A stretch of 64,000 bases of DNA from Chelydra serpentina (lineage: Eukaryota > Chordata > Testudines > Chelydridae): NCBI GenBank assembly GCA_037349315.1, contig JBAIAC010000024.1, positions 33,033,501 to 33,097,500 of the forward strand. Reading direction: 5' to 3'. Below are positions 43,406 through 53,619 of the stretch, piece by piece; position 1 is the stretch's first letter; every line of letters begins with the position of its first letter. The translations under genes were made by a program, and so were the position numbers. The notes beneath the pieces were generated by a model. That model had not been told where the DNA came from. It was given only the letters and a program-made list of their open reading frames with translations, and searched no databases.

Positions 43406-45393
43406 TTAAAACTTATTGAATGCCAGCCCTTTCTTGCTTGGACTGTTCTCTTGGCTTGAGTGGCTGGGAGCACGGAGGCCACCCAAACGCGTTCTTGGGC
43501 GTCTCGGGGATGAGGTTATGGGACTCGGGAAGGAGGGCTGTTGGTTACACAGGGGCTGTAGCGGCGGTCTGGGCTCAGGCTGCCTTTCCTGAACCCTACG
43601 CCTGTCCTCAGCCATAAGCCGGAGGATTTCCGTTTGATCCTCCAGTAGCCTGAGAATTGCATCCTGCCTTCTCTCTGCACGCTGACGCCACCTACTCTCT
43701 TCATCCCGCCGCTGTCTCTCTTCAGCCCGCCAGTCATTGTCCTCAGCACGCCACTTGTCCGCGCGATCAAATTCTGCCTTCCTGGACTCAGACAGTGTCT
43801 GCCTCCACGCATTCTGCTGGGCAGCCTCAGAGTGGGAGGATTCCATGAGTTCTGAGAACATATCGTCTCGACTCCTTTTCTTTTTACTTCTTATCTTCGC
43901 TAGCCTCTGGGATGGTGATGAAAGGGGTGGCGTTGAAACATTTGTAGCTGTGGGAGGAAGAAAACGGGAGACAAATGTAAAAGACACATTTTGTTTGAAC
44001 AAAACATTACATATCACATGTGCATTTTGTCCAAGGTTGCACTGGGCCTCTTATATTGAGGGTCTGCCGGTTTGCTGTGAGAGATCACACAAGCAGGTCC
44101 GGCGGGCAACAGAATTCGGCTTGCAGACAGCCATGGTAAGACACTCTATAGGCTTCTTTAAGCTTCACAACAGGCGGGAATGTTTTCAAACATCAACCCC
44201 CTCATTTCCCATAACAAACATCCCGTGGGCTGGCAATTTAAAACAAATAGCTTAGCAATTGAAAAGTTAGGTGGGGCGGCGGTTTTCGGGTTAACATGCA
44301 GGGAGAACCTAATCGCCCCCCCCCCCCCCCCCCACACACACACCCAGGCAAGATGTTCGCTGTGCCCCCTCCCCCCACCGCGTGGGTCCCAGCGGGGAAG
44401 ATTTCCGTTCAGCCACAGGCAAACAGCCCAGCAGGGACGGAGCCCCTCTGAATACCCCCGTACTAAAATTCCCCTATTTCAACCAGGTTCCCATGAATGA
44501 TATCACTCTTCTGAGGATAACACACACAGATAAAGAAAGGATGTTGCTTGAATGCCAGCAAAAACCGGGACCGTACGCCGCCATGCTTTGCAAAGCACTG
44601 ATTCCAGACTACGTGCTGCTTGCCTGGCGTGGTAGAGTGTGTTACCACGGAGCACAGGATAAGGCTGCCCTCCCCAGAAACCTCATGCACAGGCTTTGGG
44701 AGCACATCCAGGAGATCTTTCAGGAGATGTCCCCGGAGGATTTCTGCTCCATCCCCGAACATGTTAACAGACTTTTCGAGTAGCTGTGGCTGTACTGGCC
44801 ACGAATTAATCAATAAACACGCTTGCTTATAAAACATGTATTAATTAAACAGATGTACACTCACCAGAGGTCCCTTCTCCTGCATCGAGCACGCCTTGGG
44901 AGGGTTCGAACTGTACTGGCTCCAGGGTGACAAAGAGTTCCTGGCTGTCGGGGAAAAGGGCTTCTCCGCTTCCTTGCTGGGTCTGTGTGCTATTTTCAGC
45001 ATCATTATCATCATCAGGCTCCTCTGTGGGTTCTGATGATCCACATACGGAGTCAAACCACATGGGAGGGTCTGTGCTGGCTGCACCTCCTAGAATGGCA
45101 TGCAGCTCATCATAGAAGCGGCATGTCTGGGGCTCTGACCCAGAGCGGTTGTTTGCATCTCTGGTTTTTTGGTAGGCTTGCCTGAGCTCCTTAATTTTCA
45201 CGCGGCACTGTTGCGCGTCCCTGTTGTAGCCTCTGTCCTGCATGCCCTTGGAGACTTTGGCGTATGTCTTGGCGTTTCTTCTTTTGGACCCTAGCTCTGC
45301 TAGCACGGTTTCGTCTCCCCATACAGCGATGAGATCGAGTACCTCACGCTCGGTCCATGCTGGAGCTCGTCTTCGATTCTGGGACTCCATCAT
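43406..45393 (-). CDS. Myb/SANT-like DNA-binding partner protein, two exons
   Basis: Predicted join of exon 1 (45393-44865) and exon 2 (43947-43406), 356 codons. The donor CTG|GTGAGT (44864) and acceptor CTTCCTCCCACAG|C (43948) are canonical and keep the frame across the split codon. Exon 1 carries a trihelix Myb/SANT-like domain (PAWTEREVLDLIAVWG, about residues 11-26; QCRVKIKELRQAYQKTRD; CRFYDELHAIL) and then an acidic region. Exon 2 has a basic patch (KIRSKKKRSRDD), a long Arg/Glu-rich coiled coil with DKWRAEDNDWRAEERQRRDE, and a Pro/Ser-rich tail. In Harbinger systems this partner binds the element ends and imports the transposase. The start could also be at 45390 or 45420. The 917-bp intron contains another gene on the other strand. 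Confidence 0.9.
44051..44058 (+). promoter_or_regulatory. TATA-like element upstream of the nested gene
   Basis: TTATATTG about 80 bp before the predicted ATG at 44133 and inside the intron of the opposing gene. Its placement fits a promoter; nothing else shows function. Confidence 0.35.
44133..44783 (+). CDS. Unrecognised third Harbinger gene, two exons, about 99 aa
   Basis: Predicted join 44133-44135 and 44487-44783. Exon 1 ends directly after the start codon: the strong context ACAGCCATG is followed by donor GTAAGA. The acceptor is TTCCCCTATTTCAACCAG at 44486, and the frame is kept. The product begins MVPMNDITLLRITH, with KPGPYAAMLCKALIPDYVLL at about 28-46, ALPRNLMHRLWEHIQEIF at about 62-79 and PEHVNRLFE at the end. 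A polyadenylation signal follows at 44812. The whole gene lies in the intron of the minus-strand Myb/SANT-like gene. I cannot name the family. The hydrophobic pattern L.KALIP...L...G...K.ALP..LM..I faintly recalls BEN domains, which is inference only. If exon 1 is wrong, ATG 44496 gives 95 codons. No signal peptide or membrane segment. Confidence 0.65.
44316..44343 (+). repeat. Poly-C run followed by (CA)n
   Basis: Eighteen C (44316-44333) then ACACACACAC, within the introns of both overlapping genes. Likely to vary in length. Confidence 0.9.
44812..44817 (+). terminator. Polyadenylation signal of the nested gene
   Basis: AATAAA 28 bp after the stop codon at 44781-44783. A normal cleavage distance would end the transcript just before the donor site of the opposing gene (44864). 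Confidence 0.75.
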
Positions 45394-45757
45394 GGTCACC
45401 TCTGCTGATGAGATCTGCACTCACCTGCAGCTCACCACGCTGGCCAAACAGGAAATGAAATTCAAAAGTTCGCGGGGCTTTTCCTGTCTACCTGGGAGGA
45501 GCATTCGAGCTCAGACCGCTGTCTAGAGCGGTCAGCTGATGCACCGTGGGATAGATTTAGGAGGCCGATACAGTCGAATTGCGTCCTCACTAGCCTACTT
45601 CGATTCGGCAATATCGCTTTAAGCGCTAATTCTCTCGTTGGGGGTGGAGTGGCGAGATCGATTTTAAGAGCCCTAGAAGTCGATGGTAAGGGCTTCGTCG
45701 TGAGGACGGGTGCACGGATCAATCGAAATAACGCTAATAAATTCGACCTAAACTCGT

Positions 45758-45772
45758 AGTGTAGACCAGGGC
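45758..45772 (-). repeat. Right terminal inverted repeat of Harbinger
   Basis: AGTGTAGACCAGGGC, followed by the TGT duplication (45773-45775). See the left repeat for pairing. Confidence 0.92.
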
Positions 45773-45962
45773 TGTGAAGCAGGAGGACTACATTTTTTTA
45801 AGCCTGCCCTGCAATTCCCACCCCCACCTGCTCCTGCATGGTTGCTTGAATTTTATCCTGCTCCTGCTATTGTGGCAGCAGGTCCTGCAGGATCCCTGTC
45901 CCCATTGCAGGGCTCTATTGTCAGTTTCCATTGGGATGAGCTAGCAAGGTCCTTTGCACATT

Positions 45963-46156
45963 TACAGAGTTTTGTTGACCTTAATGGGCCTCTATGGGTG
46001 CCTAAGATTCCATGTTAATAGATTCTGTGGCCCAAGTTTATACTACATAGTTTGTACTACACAGTACAGACTTGGGCCACAGATCTTGCATCAGAATCTA
46101 TTAACATGGAATCTTAGGCACCCATGGAGACCCATTAAGGTCAACAAAACTCTGTA
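45963..46156. repeat. Large foldback (long inverted repeat)
   Basis: The left arm 45963-46036 (TACAGAGTTTTGTTGACC to GTGGCCCAAGT) is nearly the exact reverse complement of the right arm 46070-46156, apart from an 11-bp insertion (near TCTTGCATCAG) and two mismatches. The 33-bp loop contains TACTACATAG and TTTGTACTAC. It starts 190 bp after the Harbinger element. A foldback element or hairpin MITE, family unknown. An ORF through it (45954-46307) is not a gene. Confidence 0.92.
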
Positions 46157-46422
46157 CCTAGAACTCCAATTATGTCTTAGCATGCAAGTGCAATGTAAAA
46201 ATTGGCAGCATTTCTCTGGGGGCAGCCTTTTCTGTGGTTATCCTACCATCCTTGTCAGGAATCTGGAAAGAATATCTATCCCCATGACACCACAGAGACC
46301 AGTATAATTGTGTAATGCACATTGGTTAGTAAGGATAAGATTCCCCATGGATGCTGATGATGGTTTAAGATTTGAAAACAACAAAACCAAACCCCACCAG
46401 TTTATCTTGGACTTCTGTATGA

Positions 46423-46770
46423 TGTAACAGGGCCCTCTGCCCCTTTAAGGGCCACCGGGCCTATGTAGCAGCTGGCACTCTTTTGGAGGAAAGCCCAGAG
46501 GCAAGTGCTTGGAATCATTTGACCCAGCTGAAAAGCGCATAGCAGTTGGGTCTGATTTCCAACCAGAGGATATAAATGAAGGCCCTGGAGTCACAAGGCT
46601 GGTGGAGAGCAGGAGAGGGCTGGGAATGCTTACTCTTGTGGATGATGCAGAAGGTTGTGAGAGGGCAGGAAAACCCTGAGAACCTCACCTAGGCTGGAGG
46701 AAAGTCCAGTACGTTAAGCTACTGGAGTCTAGAGGGCTCCACAAACTTAGTTGAAAAACAAGACAGTTGC
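46423..46770 (+). mobile_element. LTR-like fragment
   Basis: TGTAACAGGGCCC at the left, a CCCTTTAAGGG palindrome, and a TATA-like GGATATAAATG near 46568 resemble a promoter-bearing LTR. The right boundary and any target duplication are not clear. Confidence 0.4.
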
Positions 46771-46975
46771 TGTTGTTGTTCCAGTCCCCTCCCCCACACC
46801 AATACACACACAGACTTTTTGTATGTTTGTATGTTAAAGAACAAACCAAGCTTTGAGGAAAGGGCTACAGACTGAATTGGGCATGGTCAACTGTTTGTCC
46901 CAGCAGGCTGGCAATCAGATCCACCAGGCTATGTCTGGATTCTGTATTGTCTGTAGTGGTCATCTATTATTGTAA

Positions 46976-47274
46976 GGCCTGGTCAATACAGCGTTTTTGT
47001 ACTACTATAACTATTCCAGTTAGGGGTGTGACTTCTGTAATGATATACTAGCACAACCCCCAGTGTGGATGCAGTTATGTCGATATAAAGGTGCTTTGTA
47101 CTGGTATAGCTTATTCTTCTTTCTATATGGGAATAGCTTAACTGCTATAAGGCACTTTTATACTGATATAACTATGTCCATACTGGGGGCAGGGGAGAGA
47201 GAGTGGGGGTGTTCCACCAGTCTAGATATACTGGTCTAGTTAAAGAAGTACAACTTTTTAGTATAGACAAAGCC
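46976..47274. mobile_element. Harbinger-like MITE, diverged
   Basis: Left end GGCCTGGTCAATACAG and right end GTATAGACAAAGCC are inverted. Flanks are TAA (46973-46975) and TAG (47275-47277), a 3-bp site with one change. Inside, words such as CTGGTATAGCTTATTC and GAATAGCTTAACTGCTATAA occur in both orientations. The right end resembles that of the MITE at 58306-58639 (GTAGACAAAG). Confidence 0.7.
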
Positions 47275-47377
47275 TAGGAGCATTTGCTTTGCTTTTCTTG
47301 CATGTGAAACTTTCTAAACAGTGTCTTCCATGTTTTGCACTCCAGAATTTCTTGGTTAAAGGACAATCCAGTTGAGG

Positions 47378-47508
47378 TTTGTCCATAAATTACATAACAC
47401 ATTTTCTGGGTGATTTTTTCCCCCAAGAGCCCCTGACTCCTTGTAAGAAACACCCTGAATTAAGGACACATGCACCCCCTTATGCATTACATAATTTATT
47501 AACGGCCC
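47378..47508. mobile_element. Palindromic MITE-like repeat, copy 1
   Basis: GTCCATAAATTACATAAC at the left is inverted near the right as CATTACATAATTTATTAAC. The interior is pyrimidine-rich (CCCCCAAGAGCCCCTGACTC). A related copy is at 49768-49904. Transposon superfamily not determined. Confidence 0.6.
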
Positions 47509-49767
47509 TTTGCATACCTTCGAGACCCATTACATCACATTGTTTCAAAGATATCCTCTATTCTACTGATAAGGTTTTCATTCATACTTGGAAACAAGGG
47601 AGATCTCTCTATTTAAAAGAAAAATACAAACCAGGTGGCCATTTTTAAAGTACACAATGTTCTTCTGGCCTCTAGCCTCAATGACACAGTAACTGACACG
47701 CAAACACTATTTCTCATTCCTCCTTCCATTGATATTAATGGGTATGATAACATTTTGACCCTCTAGTGCTCTTCATGTTGCTCCTGCTTCTCTTCCATCT
47801 AGAAAAATGTCTCTGAAATGTGGGTAAGACTATCATGCCATCTGTTGGAGACATTAGTGTCCCTGAGTCATTTCCATGCTTTATTACTAGACAACATATG
47901 AAATGTATAACCAGAATGCTGCTATTTCTTTTTGCACTTCATGCATTACCCTTGCTTCACACATTTATCTTCTAGACATGCCAAAGGAAGTAAATGCTCT
48001 ATTTCATGTCAGTGTGGAGGGATGTCATCCCTAGAAGTATATGCATTTGAAGCAATATGTTCTGCATCACTGACAAAAGATAAGACTTTGTTAAGGCACA
48101 GCCTGGTGTGTTGTCATACTCAGTACCTAAAGGGAGGAGGGGAACCCAGAAACAACCATAACTTCCTTGAAATTAAAAGAAAAACTTTTCCCATGTTTGT
48201 TTGAACAAGAAAGAAATGGTGTGGGGAAGGATAAGGATAGAAAGAAAGCAGTTGGTCTGACTGAGCCTGTTCTGCTTTTGTCAGTCTAACCCTAATCACT
48301 CTTAATTTATCATATTTGTGCCCTCAGCTCCTCAGTTTAGACTTGCTGTTCAACTTTACGCAAATCCCCTTACATTTTTCTTCTAGTTTGCAGCTTTGAT
48401 TGTACATCCTGAGGATAAGTGAGCAACACATGCCCAGAAGTTTACAAACTGGGGATGGGAGCTGCCCTACAATAAAATGTAGGAAGCTATTCAAGATATT
48501 TTTTTTCTTTATTTTTACTTTTTAGTTCTGACCCCATTCGACATTGTATTATCTTGATATTTTTTAAACCCACTGGTACACCAAGAGGCAGAGTGCTAGT
48601 ACTCCAAGAATGTTGCAAGTTTCTGTCATAACAGAACCTTGTAGTCTCTGTGTCACCATTAAAAAAAGTTTTTATTCCCCTCTGGTTTCTCTTCCTACTA
48701 AGGGATGCAAACTAATGTGTACTTGTGTTTCATGCAGATTCACTCACTTAGCTGCCACAGCTAATACATAGAAACTAAGTAAAGTTGCCAGCATTTACAC
48801 AGAAAGTCATAGCAAACCTTCCTGCACCTTCATTAAATTATCATATATTTCAGTTTTTATAATATTTTTCTTCAAATCTGTCCAGTGTACTAATATGAAT
48901 ACAAAACTGTAGCTGAAGGCCAGATAGGGAAAACAAAAATGTTTTATCCCACCTATATTTATCAGTTATAACTCTATCTTCCTTAATTCCTAATGGAAAT
49001 CCCTCACTTCCCTGCTCAATTTGCAGAGAAGAGATGGCCAAAATCAAACAACTGCATTTTAGATTAGAAATTACATTTCTTAGCAAAGTTAATATTTATC
49101 CACGGTGATTGCTAAATGGCTTGCTTCTACTAAAAAAAATCTTTAGAACTTCAAATTCTAGCTAGATTCACAGATGCTAAGAGATACCTCAGATTTTTTT
49201 TGAACCTGGTCTTGCATACACTGAACAGATAATTTAGAACAGTAAATGATGGTGGCTTACATATCATGTCCCTGTTTGTAACAACCTTTTAAGTCAATTA
49301 TCTAATGCTTTTACATTGATCCTCACTAGCTCTAGCATCTCCCCTAAATACATCACTGATATGATGGGCTCTTTACAAATGCATAAAATAGGATCCTTAG
49401 TATATTCACACTCACTCACACTGCCCAAAACAAAACACCTGACATACACATGATATGACTACCCAACTCTAAACAATAAAACCTTAGGTGACTTGAGAAC
49501 GATGACTAAGTCCATGATAACATAGGATGACAAGAACTTTGCATGCTGGAATTTAAAGCCATGTGGGGAAGAGTATATTCCCATGTGTGGGAGAGGAATC
49601 AATGAACTTCTGGTTCTGATTCAGCAGCAGCCACACCCAAGATATCAGAGCAAAGCAGGAAGGCCACTTTTTTTTGGGGTGGGGGAGAGACTGAGGTTTC
49701 AGGGCTTCCAGACATATGGAATGTGGAAGTATTTCCAAATAGGAATATAGGTGAAGTTATTTCCAGG
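47509..49767. other. No recognised feature
   Basis: AT-rich. ORFs of 78-90 codons without motifs. Confidence 0.4.
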
Positions 49768-49904
49768 TGAGGGACAATCCATAAACTATGTAACTCATTT
49801 TTGATGGTTTTCAAGACCCACCCACCTCCTTGTAACATGGAAAGAAACATGAAAAATTAAGGGTCCACCTACCCCCTAATGTTACATAATTTATGGAAAG
49901 CTCC
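49768..49904. mobile_element. Palindromic MITE-like repeat, copy 2
   Basis: ATCCATAAACTATGTAACTC at the left is inverted as GTTACATAATTTATGGAAAG at the right. Interior CCACCCACCTCCTTGTAAC is similar to copy 1 at 47378-47508. Two minus ORFs across it are not genes. Confidence 0.6.
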
Positions 49905-51564
49905 TGACAAGGCCAAGCATCTATGTCCAGAACCTGCCTGAGGAGTGTTGGGTAGGCTGAGGTCCATGTTGGAATTGAGGCCATATATGGGGTAATCATT
50001 TTTTAATGTATGCATAAGACACTGGGGACTTGATGGTGAGTTTCAAGAGTCCCTGATCTTAAAGAGTAGTTCTATCATAAAAAAGTGTCATATTCAGTGA
50101 TATTACTGATTTGCATTCCAGAGTTCCTCATTTTACAACAAATATATATATCTGCCCCCCCCCATACTCAGCATACATCTGACTAGCAAACTGATTTATG
50201 TCCATCTTTCACATCATCACCAGTAATAAAGGCTCTGCTAGTCATATTAGGTCCTCAGTGATAGCTGTGCCTCCACATCAGTTGTCTTCAGATTATCAAC
50301 TACAAGTGTGCACAACCACTTACAGTGCATAACACTGTAATGGGATTACACTGGGGAGCAGCCATAAGGGTGAAGTTTTCCTTTCTAAAAAGAGAACAAA
50401 GCAGTAACTTGGCCCAGAATAGAGCATAGAAGAAATGCTGTCTCCCTTCTGCAGCTGTTCTTCCTATAGCTAGGACCTTGTATAGCGCAGGCATGGAAAG
50501 AATGGGGACCCACTTAATGCTGCTTGGGTCTCCTTTGTTTTTCTTCTCTCATCTTTCACTCTGGTTTCCTATAAGGGAAAAGAAAGAGGAAGCTAGGCTT
50601 AGCAGGGAGCGAGGTGGCTGCTGCTTTATGAATCAAGCATGGAGAAGGCAAAGAACTAAGATGAAGTTCTGTGTCCTATATCCCATCTCTGCTTCACAGA
50701 TCTTTGCTTCCTGCTTCTTGATTGGTAGAACCATAATTCTATCTGTAAGGGCTGTTGCCAGGTAGGATGGGAGACGAGGGCCATATGGCAAAATGAAATT
50801 ATCTATGCTGTAAAGAGAGACGTGACGAAGGAGTTTGTCTGGAATTACTATTATTATTTGAGGAGACAACTGAAAAGTACAATTTCCATGCAGGACCTGC
50901 AGTGAGGGATTTTGCAGGCTGCATAATCCTGCAGAGAACCAAGGAGCCCTCTATTACAAAGCATTACCTCCTGCTGAGTATGTCCTATATCCTGTAGGAA
51001 TGCTTTGCCCTTTCCAGCTGTCTTCAGCTGTGAGCGTATTTTCTAAATTACTGCTGTCTGATTCATCTGAAGTTTAGTTCAGTCAAACTATGTTTGTGAT
51101 GAAATCCTTTGAACTGAATTTCTGTTTTAACGAGGTTCAACTTAATTGTGATAGGGCATGTAGTTTCAAGAGTAAACCAACAAAGCTATTTTAAGAGGAC
51201 CCTGTAGGCAGTAAAGGACAATATTCAGCACAATCCTGTTTTTCCTTATGCTAGACCCTGGCACAGTTCTACCTTTTAGAACATGGGTGCAACTCCAAAT
51301 TGAAGTTGGGACTCCTATTGCAGCTGCCTCTATATGCCTGAGAGCAGAATTGAACCCACCAAGTATAATGTCCTATCTCCTTTTTTAATCACAGGAGGGA
51401 GTGGCTTATGAAAAACATTATTCACTTCTCAATTACAGGCACACCAATTTAGAAGGAGGGGTTTGTTAAATCTATGTTGGGAAATCTGTAGCAATGAGTT
51501 CGTTACTGGTTTCATAGACCCTTTGTGATAATCTGAACATGAATGTTCAACTGTGCTTGACTTT
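49905..51564. other. No recognised feature
   Basis: Unassigned; one plus ORF of 95 codons (50478-50765) has no motif. A short C-run lies near 50155. Confidence 0.4.
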
Positions 51565-52268
51565 AGAATCATAGAATCTCAGGGTTGGAAGGGACCTCAG
51601 GAGGTCATCTAGTCCAACCCCCTGCTCAAAGCAGGACCAACCCCAACTAAATCATCCCAGCCAGGGCTTTGTCAAGACAGACCTTAAAAACTTCTAAGGA
51701 AGGAGATTCCACCACCTCCCTAGGTAACCCATTCCAGTTCTTCATCACCCTACTAGTGAAAAAGTTTTTCCTAATATCCAACCTAAACCTCCCCCTTTGC
51801 AACTTGAGACCATTACTTTTTGTCCTGTCATCTTCTACCACTGAGAACAGTCTAGATCCATCCTCTTTGGAACCCCCTTTCAGGTAGTTGAAAGCAGCTA
51901 TCAAATCCCCCCTCATTCTTCTCTTCTGCAGGCTAAACAATCCCAGTTCCCTCAGCCTCTCCTCGTAAGTCATGTGCTCCAGCCCCCTAATCCTTTTTGT
52001 TGCCCTCCGCTGGAGTCTTTCCAATTTTTCCACATCCTTCTTGTAGTGTGGGGCCCAAAACTGGACACAGTACTCCAAATGAGGCCTCACTAGTGCCGAA
52101 TAGAGGGGAATGATCACGTCCCTCGATCTGCTGGAAATGCCCCTACTTATACAACCCAAAATGCCATTAGCCTTCTTGGCAACAAGGGCACACTGTTGAC
52201 TCATATTCAGCTTTTCGTCCACTGTAACCCCTAGGTCCTTTTCTGCAGAACTGCTGCCCAGCCATTCG
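51565..52268 (-). mobile_element. CR1 LINE, 5'-truncated 3' end
   Basis: The element starts abruptly at about 52268 within the ORF and runs to a canonical CR1 3' end at 51565 (GATTCTATGATTCT on the minus strand). The 3' UTR words GGGTTGGACTAGATGACC and TTCCAACCCTGAG match the tail of the Cry-I SINE, as expected when a SINE borrows a LINE tail. Strong 5' truncation is usual for CR1. Confidence 0.93.
51647..52268 (-). pseudogene. CR1 ORF2, C-terminal fragment, frame intact
   Basis: About 206 codons are uninterrupted, from a truncation inside the polymerase ORF (frame open from [13 protein letters not shown] through [10 protein letters not shown]) to the natural stop. Recognisable blocks are [57 protein letters not shown] and [20 protein letters not shown], the standard CR1 C-terminus after the reverse transcriptase. 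The catalytic part is missing, so no enzyme can be made. The intact frame suggests this is a much younger insertion than the CR1 copies at 946-4890. There is no genuine start codon. Confidence 0.93.
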
Positions 52269-53346
52269 GTCCCTAGTCAATATAGCTGATCTGCTCATTT
52301 CACAGCAAAATCTGAAAGGAACAAAAAGGGAATTAGAGATAAGAATGAAAATTCCAACGGGTTGTAAATTGCTGGTATAATTTGGTGTGAAATTTGGTTG
52401 TACAGTTCATTTTGTTTTTGATGGGAGATATGAGGAAAACTACCATTAGAAAGTACTGCAAGATATTTGTAATAATGATGAATAATGTGTACTAATATTT
52501 AATCTAATGTGCTATTAATATGAATTGTCACACACATTAAAAAACTGAGAACTAACACAAGCACTCCTTATTTCTCAATGACAAAAAAGGAGGTGTGGTC
52601 ACTATTGTATGGGTTTATTCTATTATTTATTTGCATTGTAGGAGTGATGGTCCCTGCTCCAAAGGTTTAAAGTCTCAGGCCCTGACCCTACATTGAGCTT
52701 TGTAATGCGAGATTCCTGAGCCTGTACAGAATCCCATTTCACTCTTTGGTGCTCCACACAGATAGAATGAAGCTTATTGCAGGGTTGGGTCCATAGTTTT
52801 AAAACAAGATGTCATAGGTGGAAGAAACTAGTAAACAGGGATTGTGTGATAGTAGGGAAAAAACATAAGAAACTTTAAATATAACTGTTCATGGATGAAG
52901 CTGTATGTTCTAAATTAGTATTTATTAATATGATTTACTTTAGGCTTTCTGAAAATCTATCCTAATAAATCATGCTCAGTAACTCTTAGCACAGTTACTG
53001 CTTTCAAGAGATTACCTCATAGCAAAAGAGCTTTAGAGTTAATATTTACAATTTAAGTCATGAAAATTATTATTTTAAAAATCTACGTCAGAACCAGGTG
53101 CTTGGGGTAGTAGGTAGGGTAGCCAAGTGAAAAAGCCTTGGGGTTCCAGACTGGGGAGGCAAGAGTTAAAGGACAGAGTTCATAAACTGCTGAGGCTCGT
53201 TAATCCCCCTGAAGCCCAGCCTGTAATATTTACAAGGATAAAGTTGTAACAGTCCCCACAGTTAGGGGAGTGGGAAGCAGTCCTGGGTGGCCAGATTGGG
53301 GAAAGGTTTAGTTCTCAGGGAAAATACTATTAACAGACGCTGTATG
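52269..53346. other. No recognised feature
   Basis: AT-rich, no ORF above about 60 codons. Confidence 0.45.
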
Positions 53347-53490
53347 CAGTTTTGTTGTAGCCGTGTCGGTCCCAGGATATTAGAGAGATGAGGTGGGTGA
53401 TGTATTATTTTTTATTGGACCAACTTCTGTTGGTGGGAGAGATAAGTTGATTCAATAAAAGATATTACTACATCCACCTTGTTTGTTTTT
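53347..53490. repeat. Penelope-like tail in head-to-head arrangement
   Basis: The first part (GTTGTAGCCGTGTCGG, TTTTATTGGACCAACTTCTG) is the minus-oriented tail seen at 9631-9760. The end (CAATAAAAGATATTACTAC, ATCCACCTTGTTTG) repeats it in plus orientation. The two parts can fold on each other. Confidence 0.55.
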
Positions 53491-53619
53491 CCTGTGTTTG
53501 ATTATAGCTTGTCTAGAAAGGCTTTATCCTAAGCAAGGAAAGGAAACCTGAAGAGTCTGAGGAAGTGAGCAGGTCAGGAATTCTGGGGGCTGATGGCCTG
53601 AGTGAATGTGTGTAAAATA

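Larger units (their letters stand above)
40712..45772 (+). mobile_element. Apparently complete autonomous PIF/Harbinger transposon
   Basis: The element is 5,061 bp with ends GGGTACGTCTACACT (40712-40726) and AGTGTAGACCAGGGC (45758-45772), flanked by the 3-bp repeat TGT (40709-40711 and 45773-45775). It carries an uninterrupted DDE transposase (plus), a convergent two-exon Myb/SANT-like protein (minus), and a third small two-exon gene (plus) nested in the intron of the second. A transposase plus a Myb-like partner is the defining gene set of Harbinger elements. The leader contains two tRNA-like units and a four-copy repeat. Three intact frames, canonical splice sites and a perfect 3-bp duplication point to a young and perhaps still competent copy; activity itself cannot be seen. 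Confidence 0.95.

Noticed and set aside
43737..44255. 172-codon plus ORF as a gene
   Set aside because: Its first part is antisense to exon 2 of the Myb/SANT-like gene. Only its last in-frame ATG (44133) is used in the nested-gene model.
44382..44486. The ATG at 44382 as the start of the nested gene
   Set aside because: The 35 codons before 44487 look non-coding and end in a strong splice acceptor.
45954..46307. 117-codon plus ORF
   Set aside because: It runs through both arms of a foldback repeat.
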